A model generated the notes under the pieces. The model saw only the letters and a program-made list of their open reading frames with translations. It was not told where the DNA came from and did not search any database. A program made the position numbers and the translations under genes. Below are positions 1 to 5,773 of a stretch of DNA of 12,839 bases, one piece after another; position 1 is the stretch's first letter, and every line of letters starts with the position of its first letter. The stretch comes from Bacteroidaceae bacterium (lineage in GTDB: Bacteria; Bacteroidota; Bacteroidia; Bacteroidales; Bacteroidaceae): NCBI GenBank assembly GCA_016284115.1, contig JAEEOD010000310.1, positions 1 to 12,839 on the forward strand. The letters are read 5' to 3'.

Positions 1-421
1 CTTCACGAGCAACGGGCGCACCGTCATAAAACGATGAGGTACCCATTGAGAAACCACCACCGTAAATCCATACCATCACAGGCAGTCTGTCTTTTGCTGA
101 TTTAGCAGGTGTCCACACATTCAGGTAGAGACAGTTCTCGCTGGCATCTTTGGGGAAGCCCATGCTGGATAGAGGGCTAGGACCGAACTGGCTGGCATCA
201 CGTACTCCCTCCCAAGGGATGACAGGCTGTGGAGCTTTCCAACGCAGGTCGCCCACAGGAGGGGCAGCAAATGGAATGCCTTTAAAAATCATCATGTCGT
301 CTTCCACCACACCTTGTACCAAGCCACCAGTTACTTTCACCAAACCAGGTGTTTTAGGTTGGTTGTTGCAGGCCGTTAAAGCCAGTGTAACCATACAGAA
401 TAACAGAATTTTTTTCATCAT
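1..421 (-). CDS. Type B carboxylesterase, lipoprotein, N-terminal part (runs off left edge)
   Basis: A secreted or membrane-anchored alpha/beta-hydrolase of the carboxylesterase type B (para-nitrobenzyl esterase) family, predicted to hydrolyse carboxylic esters outside the cytoplasm; the substrate is unknown. Only the first 140 residues are in the window. Residues 1-18 form a lipoprotein signal peptide with lipobox LTAC (Cys18). Family landmarks follow: GIPFAAPPVGDLRW (48-61), the SENCLYLNVWTP block (94-105, usually SEDCLYLN) and the oxyanion-hole stretch GGGF (121-124). The catalytic Ser (GxSxG), Glu/Asp and His lie beyond the left edge. Two consecutive ATG codons (421 and 418) can start it; either gives the same signal peptide. 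A hairpin terminator separates it from the dehydrogenase upstream, so it probably has its own promoter. Family assignment is firm, substrate is not. Confidence 0.9.
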   Translation of the reverse strand, partial: MMKKILLFCMVTLALTACNNQPKTPGLVKVTGGLVQGVVEDDMMIFKGIPFAAPPVGDLRWKAPQPVIPWEGVRDASQFGPSPLSSMGFPKDASENCLYLNVWTPAKSAKDRLPVMVWIYGGGFSMGTSSFYDGAPVARE

Positions 422-455
422 GCATCTATCTATTTAGGTTTATCTTTCTCACTTG

Positions 456-463
456 CAAATATA
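456..463 (-). promoter_or_regulatory. Putative -7 box (TATATTTG) for the esterase gene
   Basis: On the minus strand this reads TATATTTG, a perfect match to the Bacteroidota -7 consensus TAnnTTTG, about 35 nt upstream of the esterase start. The nearest TTTG (complement of 476-479) is only 12 nt upstream, short for a -33 box (usually 19-21), so only the -7 element is convincing. Confidence 0.5.
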
Positions 464-542
464 AAGAATTTCTGACAAAGTAGTTTTATTTACTCACAAA
501 AAGTCAAGGGAAAGTCTCTCCTACTCTATAAATAAGTCACAG

Positions 543-571
543 AAAAAACACCCCTCCTTATCGGGGAGAGG
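543..571 (-). terminator. Rho-independent terminator after the dehydrogenase gene
   Basis: On the minus strand, arm CCTCTCC (571-565) pairs with GGAGGGG (557-551) around a 7-nt loop: 7 pairs including one U-G. TG and a run of six T follow (548-543). It lies 18 nt past the dehydrogenase stop and insulates the esterase downstream. Confidence 0.7.
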
Positions 572-588
572 CTGAGAGGATACATCTG

Positions 589-1293
589 TTAGTTTTCTTT
601 CACGATAGGATATAGCTCGATGAACTCTCCCTGATGGTTGATACCGTCATTGATAAGTGCAGCCAGTTTACTGCCCACCGTTTCGATGTCATGGAAACCA
701 GGCAGGACCATGTTGCCATTGAGATCGGTGGTGGTGGGTCCTGGATGTACGGAAAATATCTCAAGTGGCGTGTTGTTCTGTTGGAACTCCATCGCCAGTA
801 CACCCATCATGGCATTCTGTGCAGCCTTACTGGCAACATATGCCAACGGATGCCAATAGGGACTGATGGTCGATGGTACAGTGACATTGACAATCCTGCC
901 CTTATTCTTCGTGAGCAGAGGCATCAGCAGTTGGGTAAGATAGAACGTGCCGATGAAATTGACATCGACTGTTCGCTTGATATCTTGCATTTCGGTGTGA
1001 AGACCATCGACACTCATGTCGCCTGGAATGCCGGCATTATTGACCAGTAAGGTCAAATCAGGGTATTTTTCACTGATTTCTTGGGCAGCATTTGCCAGAT
1101 TAGTGGAATTGGACAATTCAACATTTACCCATCCTAATACTTTGATTCCTAAAGATGTTAGCTTATTAATAGCTTCTTCTGCACGTGTTTGTTGACGTGC
1201 TCCAATGATAATTTGCCAACCTGAGAGACCCAAGTGTTTGGCAAGGCCGAAACCAATGCCCTTATTGGCTCCAGTAATGATTGCAGTTTTCAT
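589..1293 (-). CDS. Short-chain dehydrogenase/reductase (SDR family)
   Basis: A cytoplasmic NAD(P)-dependent oxidoreductase with a Rossmann fold; the substrate cannot be read from sequence, and the layout resembles carbonyl-reductase-like SDRs. The cofactor motif TGANKGIG is at residues 7-14, NNAG at 85-88, the structural Asn in VNFIG (112), and the active-site pair Tyr152 / Lys156 in YVASK. The Arg of GAR (33) after beta-2 hints at NADP(H) preference. Length 234 aa is normal. Odd point: the usual catalytic Ser, 13 residues before Tyr, falls on Val139 in NVTVPS; Thr138 or Ser141 are the nearby hydroxyls. The ATG at 1293 places the glycine motif at the very N-terminus, as expected. Transcribed leftward from a promoter shared back-to-back with the DUF4298 gene and closed by the hairpin at 543-571, so probably monocistronic. 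Confidence 0.93.
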   Translation of the reverse strand: MKTAIITGANKGIGFGLAKHLGLSGWQIIIGARQQTRAEEAINKLTSLGIKVLGWVNVELSNSTNLANAAQEISEKYPDLTLLVNNAGIPGDMSVDGLHTEMQDIKRTVDVNFIGTFYLTQLLMPLLTKNKGRIVNVTVPSTISPYWHPLAYVASKAAQNAMMGVLAMEFQQNNTPLEIFSVHPGPTTTDLNGNMVLPGFHDIETVGSKLAALINDGINHQGEFIELYPIVKEN

Positions 1294-1327
1294 ATTTAAT
1301 AATTTTGTTCGTTAATGTTTTAAGCCA

Positions 1328-1335
1328 CAAAGATA
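1328..1335 (-). promoter_or_regulatory. -7 box (TATCTTTG) for the SDR gene
   Basis: The minus strand reads TATCTTTG followed by TGGC, a full match to TAnnTTTG, about 35 nt before the SDR start. No clear TTTG lies 19-21 nt upstream. It sits back-to-back with the plus-strand box at 1357-1364. Confidence 0.55.
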
Positions 1336-1356
1336 ATGAAATTAAAAAAAAACTAT

Positions 1357-1364
1357 TAACTTTG
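1357..1364 (+). promoter_or_regulatory. -7 box (TAACTTTG) for the DUF4298 gene
   Basis: TAACTTTG matches TAnnTTTG and lies 35 nt before the DUF4298 start, implying a leader of about 29 nt. No good -33 TTTG is visible; an A-tract (1344-1352) lies upstream instead. Confidence 0.5.
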
Positions 1365-1386
1365 TATCATAAAAAAAACTAGTCTC

Positions 1387-1392
1387 GGAGGG
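1387..1392 (+). promoter_or_regulatory. Shine-Dalgarno-like GGAGGG before the DUF4298 gene
   Basis: GGAGGG lies 7 nt before the ATG at 1400. This is unusual here, since the other clear starts in the window have A/T-rich leaders without such a site. It supports ATG 1400. An ATG-TAA pair (1395-1400) lies between it and the start and overlaps the start codon as TAATG. Confidence 0.5.
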
Positions 1393-1399
1393 AAATGTA

Positions 1400-1717
1400 A
1401 TGAATAAAACAACGAATAAAATAGTTGCCCGTATAAAAGGAATGGAACGGCGTATGCGCAGGGCTGAGAAGGTATTGAGATCAATGGAATATGCGCTGGA
1501 CGAATGGGACATGATGAATTCAGACATGAAAGTACTAAACAAGTATTTGGGCAGCGAGGAGTGGAAAGCTGACTTAATGGCTGACGAAGAGGGACTGTTG
1601 CCTGACAACCTACGTCGTGGGGTACTAAGCGAAGATGGCATCTGGAATTTGCTGGTGGATCAGCGTGTATTGATGCAACGATTGTTTGAACTCATTAAGA
1701 AAGAACCAGAAAATTGA
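1400..1717 (+). CDS. DUF4298 family protein
   Basis: A small cytoplasmic protein (105 aa) of the DUF4298 family, whose function is unknown. The family pattern is visible: an N-terminal basic helical region around RIKGMERRMRRAEKVL (12-27), a middle YLGSEEWKAD (49-58), then the hallmark D-E-x-G-L-L-P-x-N-L-R-R-G-V-L-S-E-D-G-I (62-81) and a C-terminal helix. No signal peptide or membrane segment. It is strongly charged and mostly helical. It has its own -7 box and a Shine-Dalgarno-like site. The kinase gene downstream on the same strand has a separate -7 box 37 nt after this stop, and no terminator hairpin lies between, so partial co-transcription is possible. Confidence 0.85.
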   Translation: MNKTTNKIVARIKGMERRMRRAEKVLRSMEYALDEWDMMNSDMKVLNKYLGSEEWKADLMADEEGLLPDNLRRGVLSEDGIWNLLVDQRVLMQRLFELIKKEPEN

Positions 1718-1753
1718 TCGTCTCCTCTATCCGGACATAAATATTTAAAAAAG

Positions 1754-1761
1754 TATATTTG
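1754..1761 (+). promoter_or_regulatory. -7 box (TATATTTG) for the kinase-RapZ fusion operon
   Basis: TATATTTG fits TAnnTTTG exactly and is 19 nt before the ATG at 1781, giving a predicted leader of only about 12 nt. No TTTG is seen 19-21 nt upstream, so the -33 element is weak. Confidence 0.55.
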
Positions 1762-1780
1762 CAGTGTATAAATATAAAAG

Positions 1781-3199
1781 ATGGACGAACTGAAACAACT
1801 CTATATTTCCTACACCGGACATGAACCTGCAATGATTGAAGAGATGCCTTCATCTGGTTCTAACCGTCTGTATTTCCGTCTGAAAGGAGAACCTACACTG
1901 ATAGGGGTAAAGGGCGAATCTCTGGAAGAAAACCGTGCCTTTCTGACTATGGCGAAGCATTTCAGGAAAAAGGGATTGCCTGTACCTGAGGTGATGGCTG
2001 TCAGCCAAGACAAGATGTTCTATATTCAGCAAGATTTAGGTGATTTGCTGCTTTTCAAAGCGATTGAAAAAGGACGACTGACGCATCAGTTCAGTGACGA
2101 GGAGAAGACGCTGTTGAAGAAGACGATGCGTCTGCTGGCAAAGGTGCAGTTCAGAGGTGCCGAGGGGTTAGACTTCAGTGTGTGCTATCCACAGGCTGAA
2201 TTCAATGAACGTAGCATTTTGTGGGACTTGAACTACTTCAAATATTGTTTCTTAAAAGCTACAGGACTAGCGTTTCAGGAGAACCGTTTGGAGGATGATT
2301 TCCAACGGATGGCAGAGGTGCTATTGCAGAGCTCATCGGATACTTTTATGTATCGTGATTTCCAAAGTCGTAACGTGATGATAATGGATGGTGAACCTTG
2401 GCTGATTGACTTCCAAGGTGGCAGAAAGGGACCATTCTATTATGATGTGGCATCGTTCTTGTGGCAGGCAAAAGCTAATTATCCTGAGACTCTGCGCCAG
2501 GAACTATTGCAGGAATACTTGAATGCTTTGCATGTATATCGCAGGATTGACGCGACGGAGTTCTATTCGCAACTGCGCCACTTCGTGCTGTTCCGTACGA
2601 TGCAGGTATTGGGTGCCTATGGTTTCAGGGGCTATTTCGAGAAGAAGCCTCACTTCATGCAGAGCATCCCGTTTGCAATGGAGAACCTGCGACAACTGTT
2701 GAAACGCCCCTACCCTGAATATTCTTACTTGTGTGAGGTGCTGCAACAGCTTACCGAACTGAAGCAGTTTAAGGACCAGCAGAAGAAGCCATTGGTGGTG
2801 AAGGTGATGAGTTTTGCATATAAAAAAGGTATCCCTGATGATACAACGGGTAATGGCGGTGGTTATGTGTTCGATTGTCGTGCTATAAACAATCCTGGTA
2901 AGTATGACCGTTTCAAACCGTTTATCGGGTTGGACAAGCCTGTGATACTGTTCCTGGAGGAAGACGGTGAGATACAGTCTTTCCTGAAGCATGTGTATGC
3001 ACTGGTTGATGCATCTGTGAAACGTTATATAGAACGTGGGTTCACCAATCTGTCGGTATGCTTCGGATGTACTGGCGGTCAGCATCGCTCTGTGTATGCA
3101 GCACAACACCTAGCGGAACACCTGAATGAAAAGTTTGGTGTGGAGGTGAATTTGATACACAGAGAACAGAATATACAACAAACTTTGGCTGCAAAATGA
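1781..3199 (+). CDS. AmgK-like sugar kinase (APH fold) fused to a RapZ C-terminal domain
   Basis: A 472-aa two-domain cytoplasmic protein. Residues 1-335 are an aminoglycoside-phosphotransferase-fold kinase: the Brenner-type motif is YRDFQSRN (191-198; catalytic Asp193, Asn198, with Tyr in place of the usual His), followed by the metal-binding IDFQGGRKGP (209-218; Asp210). Residues 339-463 match the RapZ C-terminal domain: SFAYKKGIP (344-352), VFDCRAINNPG (363-373), GLDKPV (383-388), GCTGGQHRS (429-437) and HRE (460-462). The P-loop NTPase domain that normally precedes it in RapZ is absent. The next gene, overlapping by 4 nt (ATGA), is a MurU-like nucleotidyltransferase; this is the AmgK-MurU pair of pseudomonad peptidoglycan recycling, so the likely reaction is ATP-dependent anomeric phosphorylation of MurNAc or GlcNAc. 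Substrate and any sensing by the RapZ domain are inference; the domain architecture is seen directly. Confidence 0.88.
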   Translation: MDELKQLYISYTGHEPAMIEEMPSSGSNRLYFRLKGEPTLIGVKGESLEENRAFLTMAKHFRKKGLPVPEVMAVSQDKMFYIQQDLGDLLLFKAIEKGRLTHQFSDEEKTLLKKTMRLLAKVQFRGAEGLDFSVCYPQAEFNERSILWDLNYFKYCFLKATGLAFQENRLEDDFQRMAEVLLQSSSDTFMYRDFQSRNVMIMDGEPWLIDFQGGRKGPFYYDVASFLWQAKANYPETLRQELLQEYLNALHVYRRIDATEFYSQLRHFVLFRTMQVLGAYGFRGYFEKKPHFMQSIPFAMENLRQLLKRPYPEYSYLCEVLQQLTELKQFKDQQKKPLVVKVMSFAYKKGIPDDTTGNGGGYVFDCRAINNPGKYDRFKPFIGLDKPVILFLEEDGEIQSFLKHVYALVDASVKRYIERGFTNLSVCFGCTGGQHRSVYAAQHLAEHLNEKFGVEVNLIHREQNIQQTLAAK

Positions 3200-3936
3200 A
3201 GGCTATGATATTCGCTGCAGGCATAGGTTCACGCCTGCGTCCTATAACTGACAGCATCCCTAAGGCGCTGGTGCCTGTAGGGGGTGTTCCCATGATACAG
3301 CGTACGCTGCTGCGACTGAAAGATGCTGGCTTCAACGATGTGACCATCAACATTCATCACTTAGGACAGCAGATCATCGATTTCTTGCAGCAGAACGACA
3401 ACTTTGGAATGGATGTCCACATCAGCGACGAGCGCGATAAGTTGCTAGATACGGGCGGTGGCATCTTGAAGGCAAGACACTTCTTAGAGGGTGACGAGCC
3501 TTTTCTGGTGCACAATGTGGATATTTTGAGCGACATAGACTTAGGGCACGTGTATGAGAGTCATGTGCAAAGTGGTGCCGATGCTACTTTGTTGGTAAGT
3601 GACCGGATTACTACCCGAAAGCTGATGTTTGACAAGGATGCGCGCTTGCATGGATGGATCAATAAAACCTCTGGCGAAGTAAAGCCCGAGGGGTTTGTGA
3701 TGAATCTTGAACTGTATCGAGAACTGGCTTTTGAGGGCATCCACGTGATTTCGCCCACCATATTTAATTTTATGGGTGAAGGCACTGAGTGGCTGGGAAA
3801 TTTTTCTATCATCCCATTTTACTTGTCGGTGTGCCAGCAGTTGCACTTGCGTGGCTATGAGTTGAAAGGCATTACATGGTTTGATATTGGTAAACCTGAG
3901 ACGCTGCAAAAGGCAAATGAATACTATAGAAAGTAA
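3196..3936 (+). CDS. murU: MurU-like sugar-1-phosphate nucleotidyltransferase
   Basis: A 246-aa cytoplasmic NTP-transferase, probably converting MurNAc-alpha-1-phosphate plus UTP to UDP-MurNAc in peptidoglycan recycling. Seen: the nucleotide-binding signature AAGIGSRLRP (7-16) with PKALVPVGG (22-30), a GQQI region (58-60), the sugar-binding LLDTGGGI (83-90), the metal-binding Asp109 in VHNVDI (105-110), and a late FDIGKPETL (229-237) resembling the metal and phosphate site of such enzymes. The LxTGGGI and VHNVD spacing fits MurU better than the larger GDP-mannose pyrophosphorylases, but a related sugar-1-phosphate nucleotidyltransferase with another sugar cannot be excluded. Its ATG overlaps the kinase stop codon (ATGA), implying translational coupling and stoichiometric production. 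The protein is single-domain, without the left-handed beta-helix of GlmU. Confidence 0.85.
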   Translation: MKAMIFAAGIGSRLRPITDSIPKALVPVGGVPMIQRTLLRLKDAGFNDVTINIHHLGQQIIDFLQQNDNFGMDVHISDERDKLLDTGGGILKARHFLEGDEPFLVHNVDILSDIDLGHVYESHVQSGADATLLVSDRITTRKLMFDKDARLHGWINKTSGEVKPEGFVMNLELYRELAFEGIHVISPTIFNFMGEGTEWLGNFSIIPFYLSVCQQLHLRGYELKGITWFDIGKPETLQKANEYYRK

Positions 3937-4014
3937 TGCTTTATAGTTTGTTTGTCAATTATGAATAACAATTTAATAGAAGAATTTTCAATAATAATCT
4001 AAATTAACTATAAA

Positions 4015-4710
4015 ATGGAAAAAGGAAACAAAATTATTGAGGCTGCGATTATTGCGCTAGGCCTCGTAGTATTGGGGTACTGCCTGAAGGCAGGTATTGA
4101 CAATTTTGTAAACAAAGACAGACAAGTTACGGTGAAAGGTCTCTCTGAAAATGAGGTGCCTGCCAACACGGTAACGTGGCCATTGAGTTTTTCACAACAG
4201 GGCAACGATTTGCCTTCACTCTACCAGAGTGTGAACAAAACACGTGACATTATTGTGCGTTTCATCAAGGAAAATGGGCTGAGTGAGGACGAAATCACAA
4301 TGAACTCTCCAACAGTGTACGACAGAAACAGCAATATGTGGAGCGAGAACAAGTCTCCTTACCGCTATCAGATGACTGCCAGCATCACCGTAAAGACCAA
4401 AAAGGTGGACGAGGTGCGCAAGGCTTCAGGCAAGATTGGTGAGTTGCTGAATCAGGGCATTGCCATCGATGAGGGTTATATAAATTATGACTTCACTGAG
4501 TTCCAGGAAATGAAGTTAAAGATGATGCAGGAAGCTATCAAGAATGCTGAGCAGGCTGCTTTGCAATTTGCCGAGAACAGCAACAGCCGTTTAGGTGGCA
4601 TTATGCAGGCTACACAGGGTACCTTCTCAATTGAAGATCGTGATGAAACAACGCCTTACATCAAGAAGCTTCGTGTGGTAACTACTGTGACGTATTCTCT
4701 GAAAGACTAA
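4015..4710 (+). CDS. SIMPL-domain (DUF541) membrane-anchored protein
   Basis: A 231-aa protein of the SIMPL/DUF541 family, whose biochemical role is not established. Residues 7-27 form one hydrophobic N-terminal segment, uncleaved in appearance, that should anchor it in the inner membrane with the rest in the periplasm. The family features follow: VTVKGLSENEVPANTVTW (39-56), a helical stretch with INE-like charge, a middle YQMTASITVKTKKVDEV, and a C-terminal VVTTVTYSL strand typical of the domain end. It starts 78 nt after the MurU-like gene with no hairpin between, and I found no convincing promoter in that gap, so it is probably read from the same transcript. The EFR1 gene follows after 2 nt. 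No Shine-Dalgarno site; the leader is A/T-rich. Confidence 0.85.
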   Translation: MEKGNKIIEAAIIALGLVVLGYCLKAGIDNFVNKDRQVTVKGLSENEVPANTVTWPLSFSQQGNDLPSLYQSVNKTRDIIVRFIKENGLSEDEITMNSPTVYDRNSNMWSENKSPYRYQMTASITVKTKKVDEVRKASGKIGELLNQGIAIDEGYINYDFTEFQEMKLKMMQEAIKNAEQAALQFAENSNSRLGGIMQATQGTFSIEDRDETTPYIKKLRVVTTVTYSLKD

Positions 4711-4712
4711 AC

Positions 4713-5480
4713 ATGATCTTTTACTTCTCAGGGACAGGGAATACGCGTTGGGCGGCTGTCCAATTGGGTTTTGGCACAGGTGAACGGTTGTTCTTCATCC
4801 CCGATGAGATGAAGGGCGACTGTCACTATGTGCTGGAGGAAGGCGAACGATTGGGCTTTTGCTTTCCTACACATGGATGGATGCCTCCAAAGATTGTACG
4901 CAACTTCATCAGTCGTATGACAATAAATGCCGAGGGGCACTACTGTTATGCACTAACTACTTGTGGTGATGACATAGGGCACTGCATGAAGGAACTACAG
5001 AAGGCGTTACACCATCAAGGACTGCATGCCGACAGTGTGTTTTCTCTCACGATGCCTGAGAGTTATGTGTGTCTGCCTGGGTTCAAGACTGACTCAAAGG
5101 AGAAGGTGCAGCGAAAGATGGCAAAGGCATGTGAGGACTTGAAAAATTTTATTGAACTTATTAATGAGCGATGTGTTGGCAAAGAGCTGGTGTTTAAAGG
5201 TATACTACCCTACATCAAGACTTATGTGCTGGGCATACCTTTCAACAAGTGGCTGATTACCGACAATCCTTTCAAAGTGGATGCTGATTTGTGCATTCAT
5301 TGTGGGAAATGTGCCAAAGCATGTCCGGTAGCAAATATCAGCATGGAAGGAGAACCTGTACTACCCCGTTGGCACCAAGATGGAAGCTGCACCAATTGCC
5401 TAGCTTGCTATCATGTATGTTCTACACATGCCATTAACTATTGGAATACCCGAAAGAAAGGACAGTATTACCTTCCTTAA
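4713..5480 (+). CDS. EFR1-type flavodoxin-ferredoxin fusion
   Basis: A 255-aa cytoplasmic electron-transfer protein of the EFR1 family. The N-terminus is flavodoxin-like, with the FMN phosphate-binding loop FSGTGNT (5-11) and a second flavin-loop region around GFCFPTHGWMPP (48-59). The C-terminus holds two classical 4Fe-4S motifs: Cys194/197/200/204 followed by Pro, and Cys226/229/232/236, with all eight ligands present. FMN and two clusters are therefore expected; the redox partner is unknown. It starts 2 nt after the SIMPL stop, so both are surely in one operon, and a strong hairpin terminator begins right at its stop codon. Length is normal for the family. The link to the peptidoglycan-recycling genes upstream is only positional. 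Confidence 0.9.
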   Translation: MIFYFSGTGNTRWAAVQLGFGTGERLFFIPDEMKGDCHYVLEEGERLGFCFPTHGWMPPKIVRNFISRMTINAEGHYCYALTTCGDDIGHCMKELQKALHHQGLHADSVFSLTMPESYVCLPGFKTDSKEKVQRKMAKACEDLKNFIELINERCVGKELVFKGILPYIKTYVLGIPFNKWLITDNPFKVDADLCIHCGKCAKACPVANISMEGEPVLPRWHQDGSCTNCLACYHVCSTHAINYWNTRKKGQYYLP

Positions 5481-5522
5481 AAAAAGACAGAGAAATACTC
5501 ACGTATTCCCCTGTCTTTTTTT
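5479..5522 (+). terminator. Bidirectional hairpin terminator after the EFR1 gene
   Basis: The outer stem AAAAAGACAG (5481-5490) pairs with CTGTCTTTTT (5511-5520), and an inner stem AATAC/GTATT (5494-5498, 5503-5507) closes a TCAC loop. Runs of A and T flank both sides, so it can terminate the plus-strand operon and also the leftward transcript proposed at 5479-5650. Confidence 0.85.
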
Positions 5523-5551
5523 GAGAATGTTAATTTCTATACTCTCAAAAA
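5518..5551. repeat. Inverted repeat overlapping the terminator stem
   Basis: TTTTTGAGA (5518-5526) is perfectly complementary to TCTCAAAAA (5543-5551). The left arm uses the T-run that also forms part of the terminator stem at 5511-5520, so the two hairpins cannot both form fully. Confidence 0.6.
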
Positions 5552-5656
5552 TCCAACTTTAACCTAATAAAACTAACCTATTACTTTTTTACCTAAAAAC
5601 TAATTTTATGAATTCCCAGAATAATGCACTTAGACCTTTAATCTAATTCAACGATG

Positions 5657-5688
5657 CAAAGATATGGATAATGTTTTAAACTTGCAAG
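5657..5688 (-). promoter_or_regulatory. Leftward promoter, TTG-N20-TATCTTTG
   Basis: The minus strand reads CTTG (5688-5685), a 20-nt spacer, then TATCTTTG (5664-5657), matching both the -33 and -7 boxes of the Bacteroidota promoter at the preferred spacing. Start of transcription would be near 5650. No protein-coding gene lies in that direction before the terminator. Confidence 0.65.
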
Positions 5689-5722
5689 CAAAATTGAAAA
5701 ATAATTTGCAAATTGTTGCAAA
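5681..5722. promoter_or_regulatory. Cluster of three TTGCAA sites between divergent promoters
   Basis: TTGCAA occurs at 5682-5687 (within the palindrome CTTGCAAG), 5706-5711 (within the 12-bp palindrome AATTTGCAAATT, 5703-5714) and 5716-5721. The outer two coincide with the -33 elements of the leftward and rightward promoters. They may be operator half-sites, or simply -33 boxes readable on both strands. Confidence 0.35.
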
Positions 5723-5746
5723 CTGATAATAAAAAGAATAATTTTG
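5716..5746 (+). promoter_or_regulatory. Transporter promoter, TTG-N20-TAATTTTG
   Basis: TTG (5716-5718), a 20-nt spacer, and TAATTTTG (5739-5746) match the Bacteroidota -33/-7 consensus at ideal spacing. Transcription would start near 5753, downstream of an in-frame TTG at 5744-5746. This decides the ATG at 5774 as the transporter start, with a leader of about 20 nt. Confidence 0.7.
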
Positions 5747-5773
5747 TCAATAATCATAAAGAATAAACAAGTA

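Larger units (their letters stand above)
5479..5650 (-). ncRNA. Candidate leftward small RNA (about 170 nt)
   Basis: A strong promoter (5657-5687, minus strand) points into this stretch, which ends at a hairpin with a T-run usable in the minus direction (5522-5479). The predicted transcript has no ATG on this strand; a GTG gives only seven codons before a stop. It contains three TAGGT motifs spaced 14-15 nt (complements of 5562-5566, 5576-5580, 5591-5595), a 5' pairing TGAATT/AATTCA (5650-5645 with 5614-5609), and a 9-bp hairpin just before the terminator. I do not recognise the family. It could instead be an unused leader of plus-strand transcripts. Confidence 0.45.

Noticed and set aside
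150..437. A plus-strand open frame opposite the esterase N-terminus
   Set aside because: The minus strand encodes a clear lipoprotein signal and esterase motifs; the plus frame has low-complexity, unfamiliar sequence.
634..1050. A 138-codon plus-strand open frame inside the SDR gene
   Set aside because: Antisense to conserved SDR motifs, with no family resemblance.
2504..3109. A 201-codon minus-strand open frame opposite the kinase-RapZ gene
   Set aside because: It is antisense to conserved RapZ domain codons, has no recognisable protein features and no promoter; it is a shadow of the plus-strand gene.
3937..4014. Possible promoter for the SIMPL gene (TTTG repeats at 3947-3954)
   Set aside because: No TAnnTTTG box follows at 19-21 nt, so these TTTG copies alone do not make a promoter.
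5608..5646. A 12-codon plus-strand frame (MNSQNNALRPLI) with an A/T-rich leader
   Set aside because: No plus-strand -7 box upstream, it lies just after a terminator, and the better-supported promoter here points the other way.
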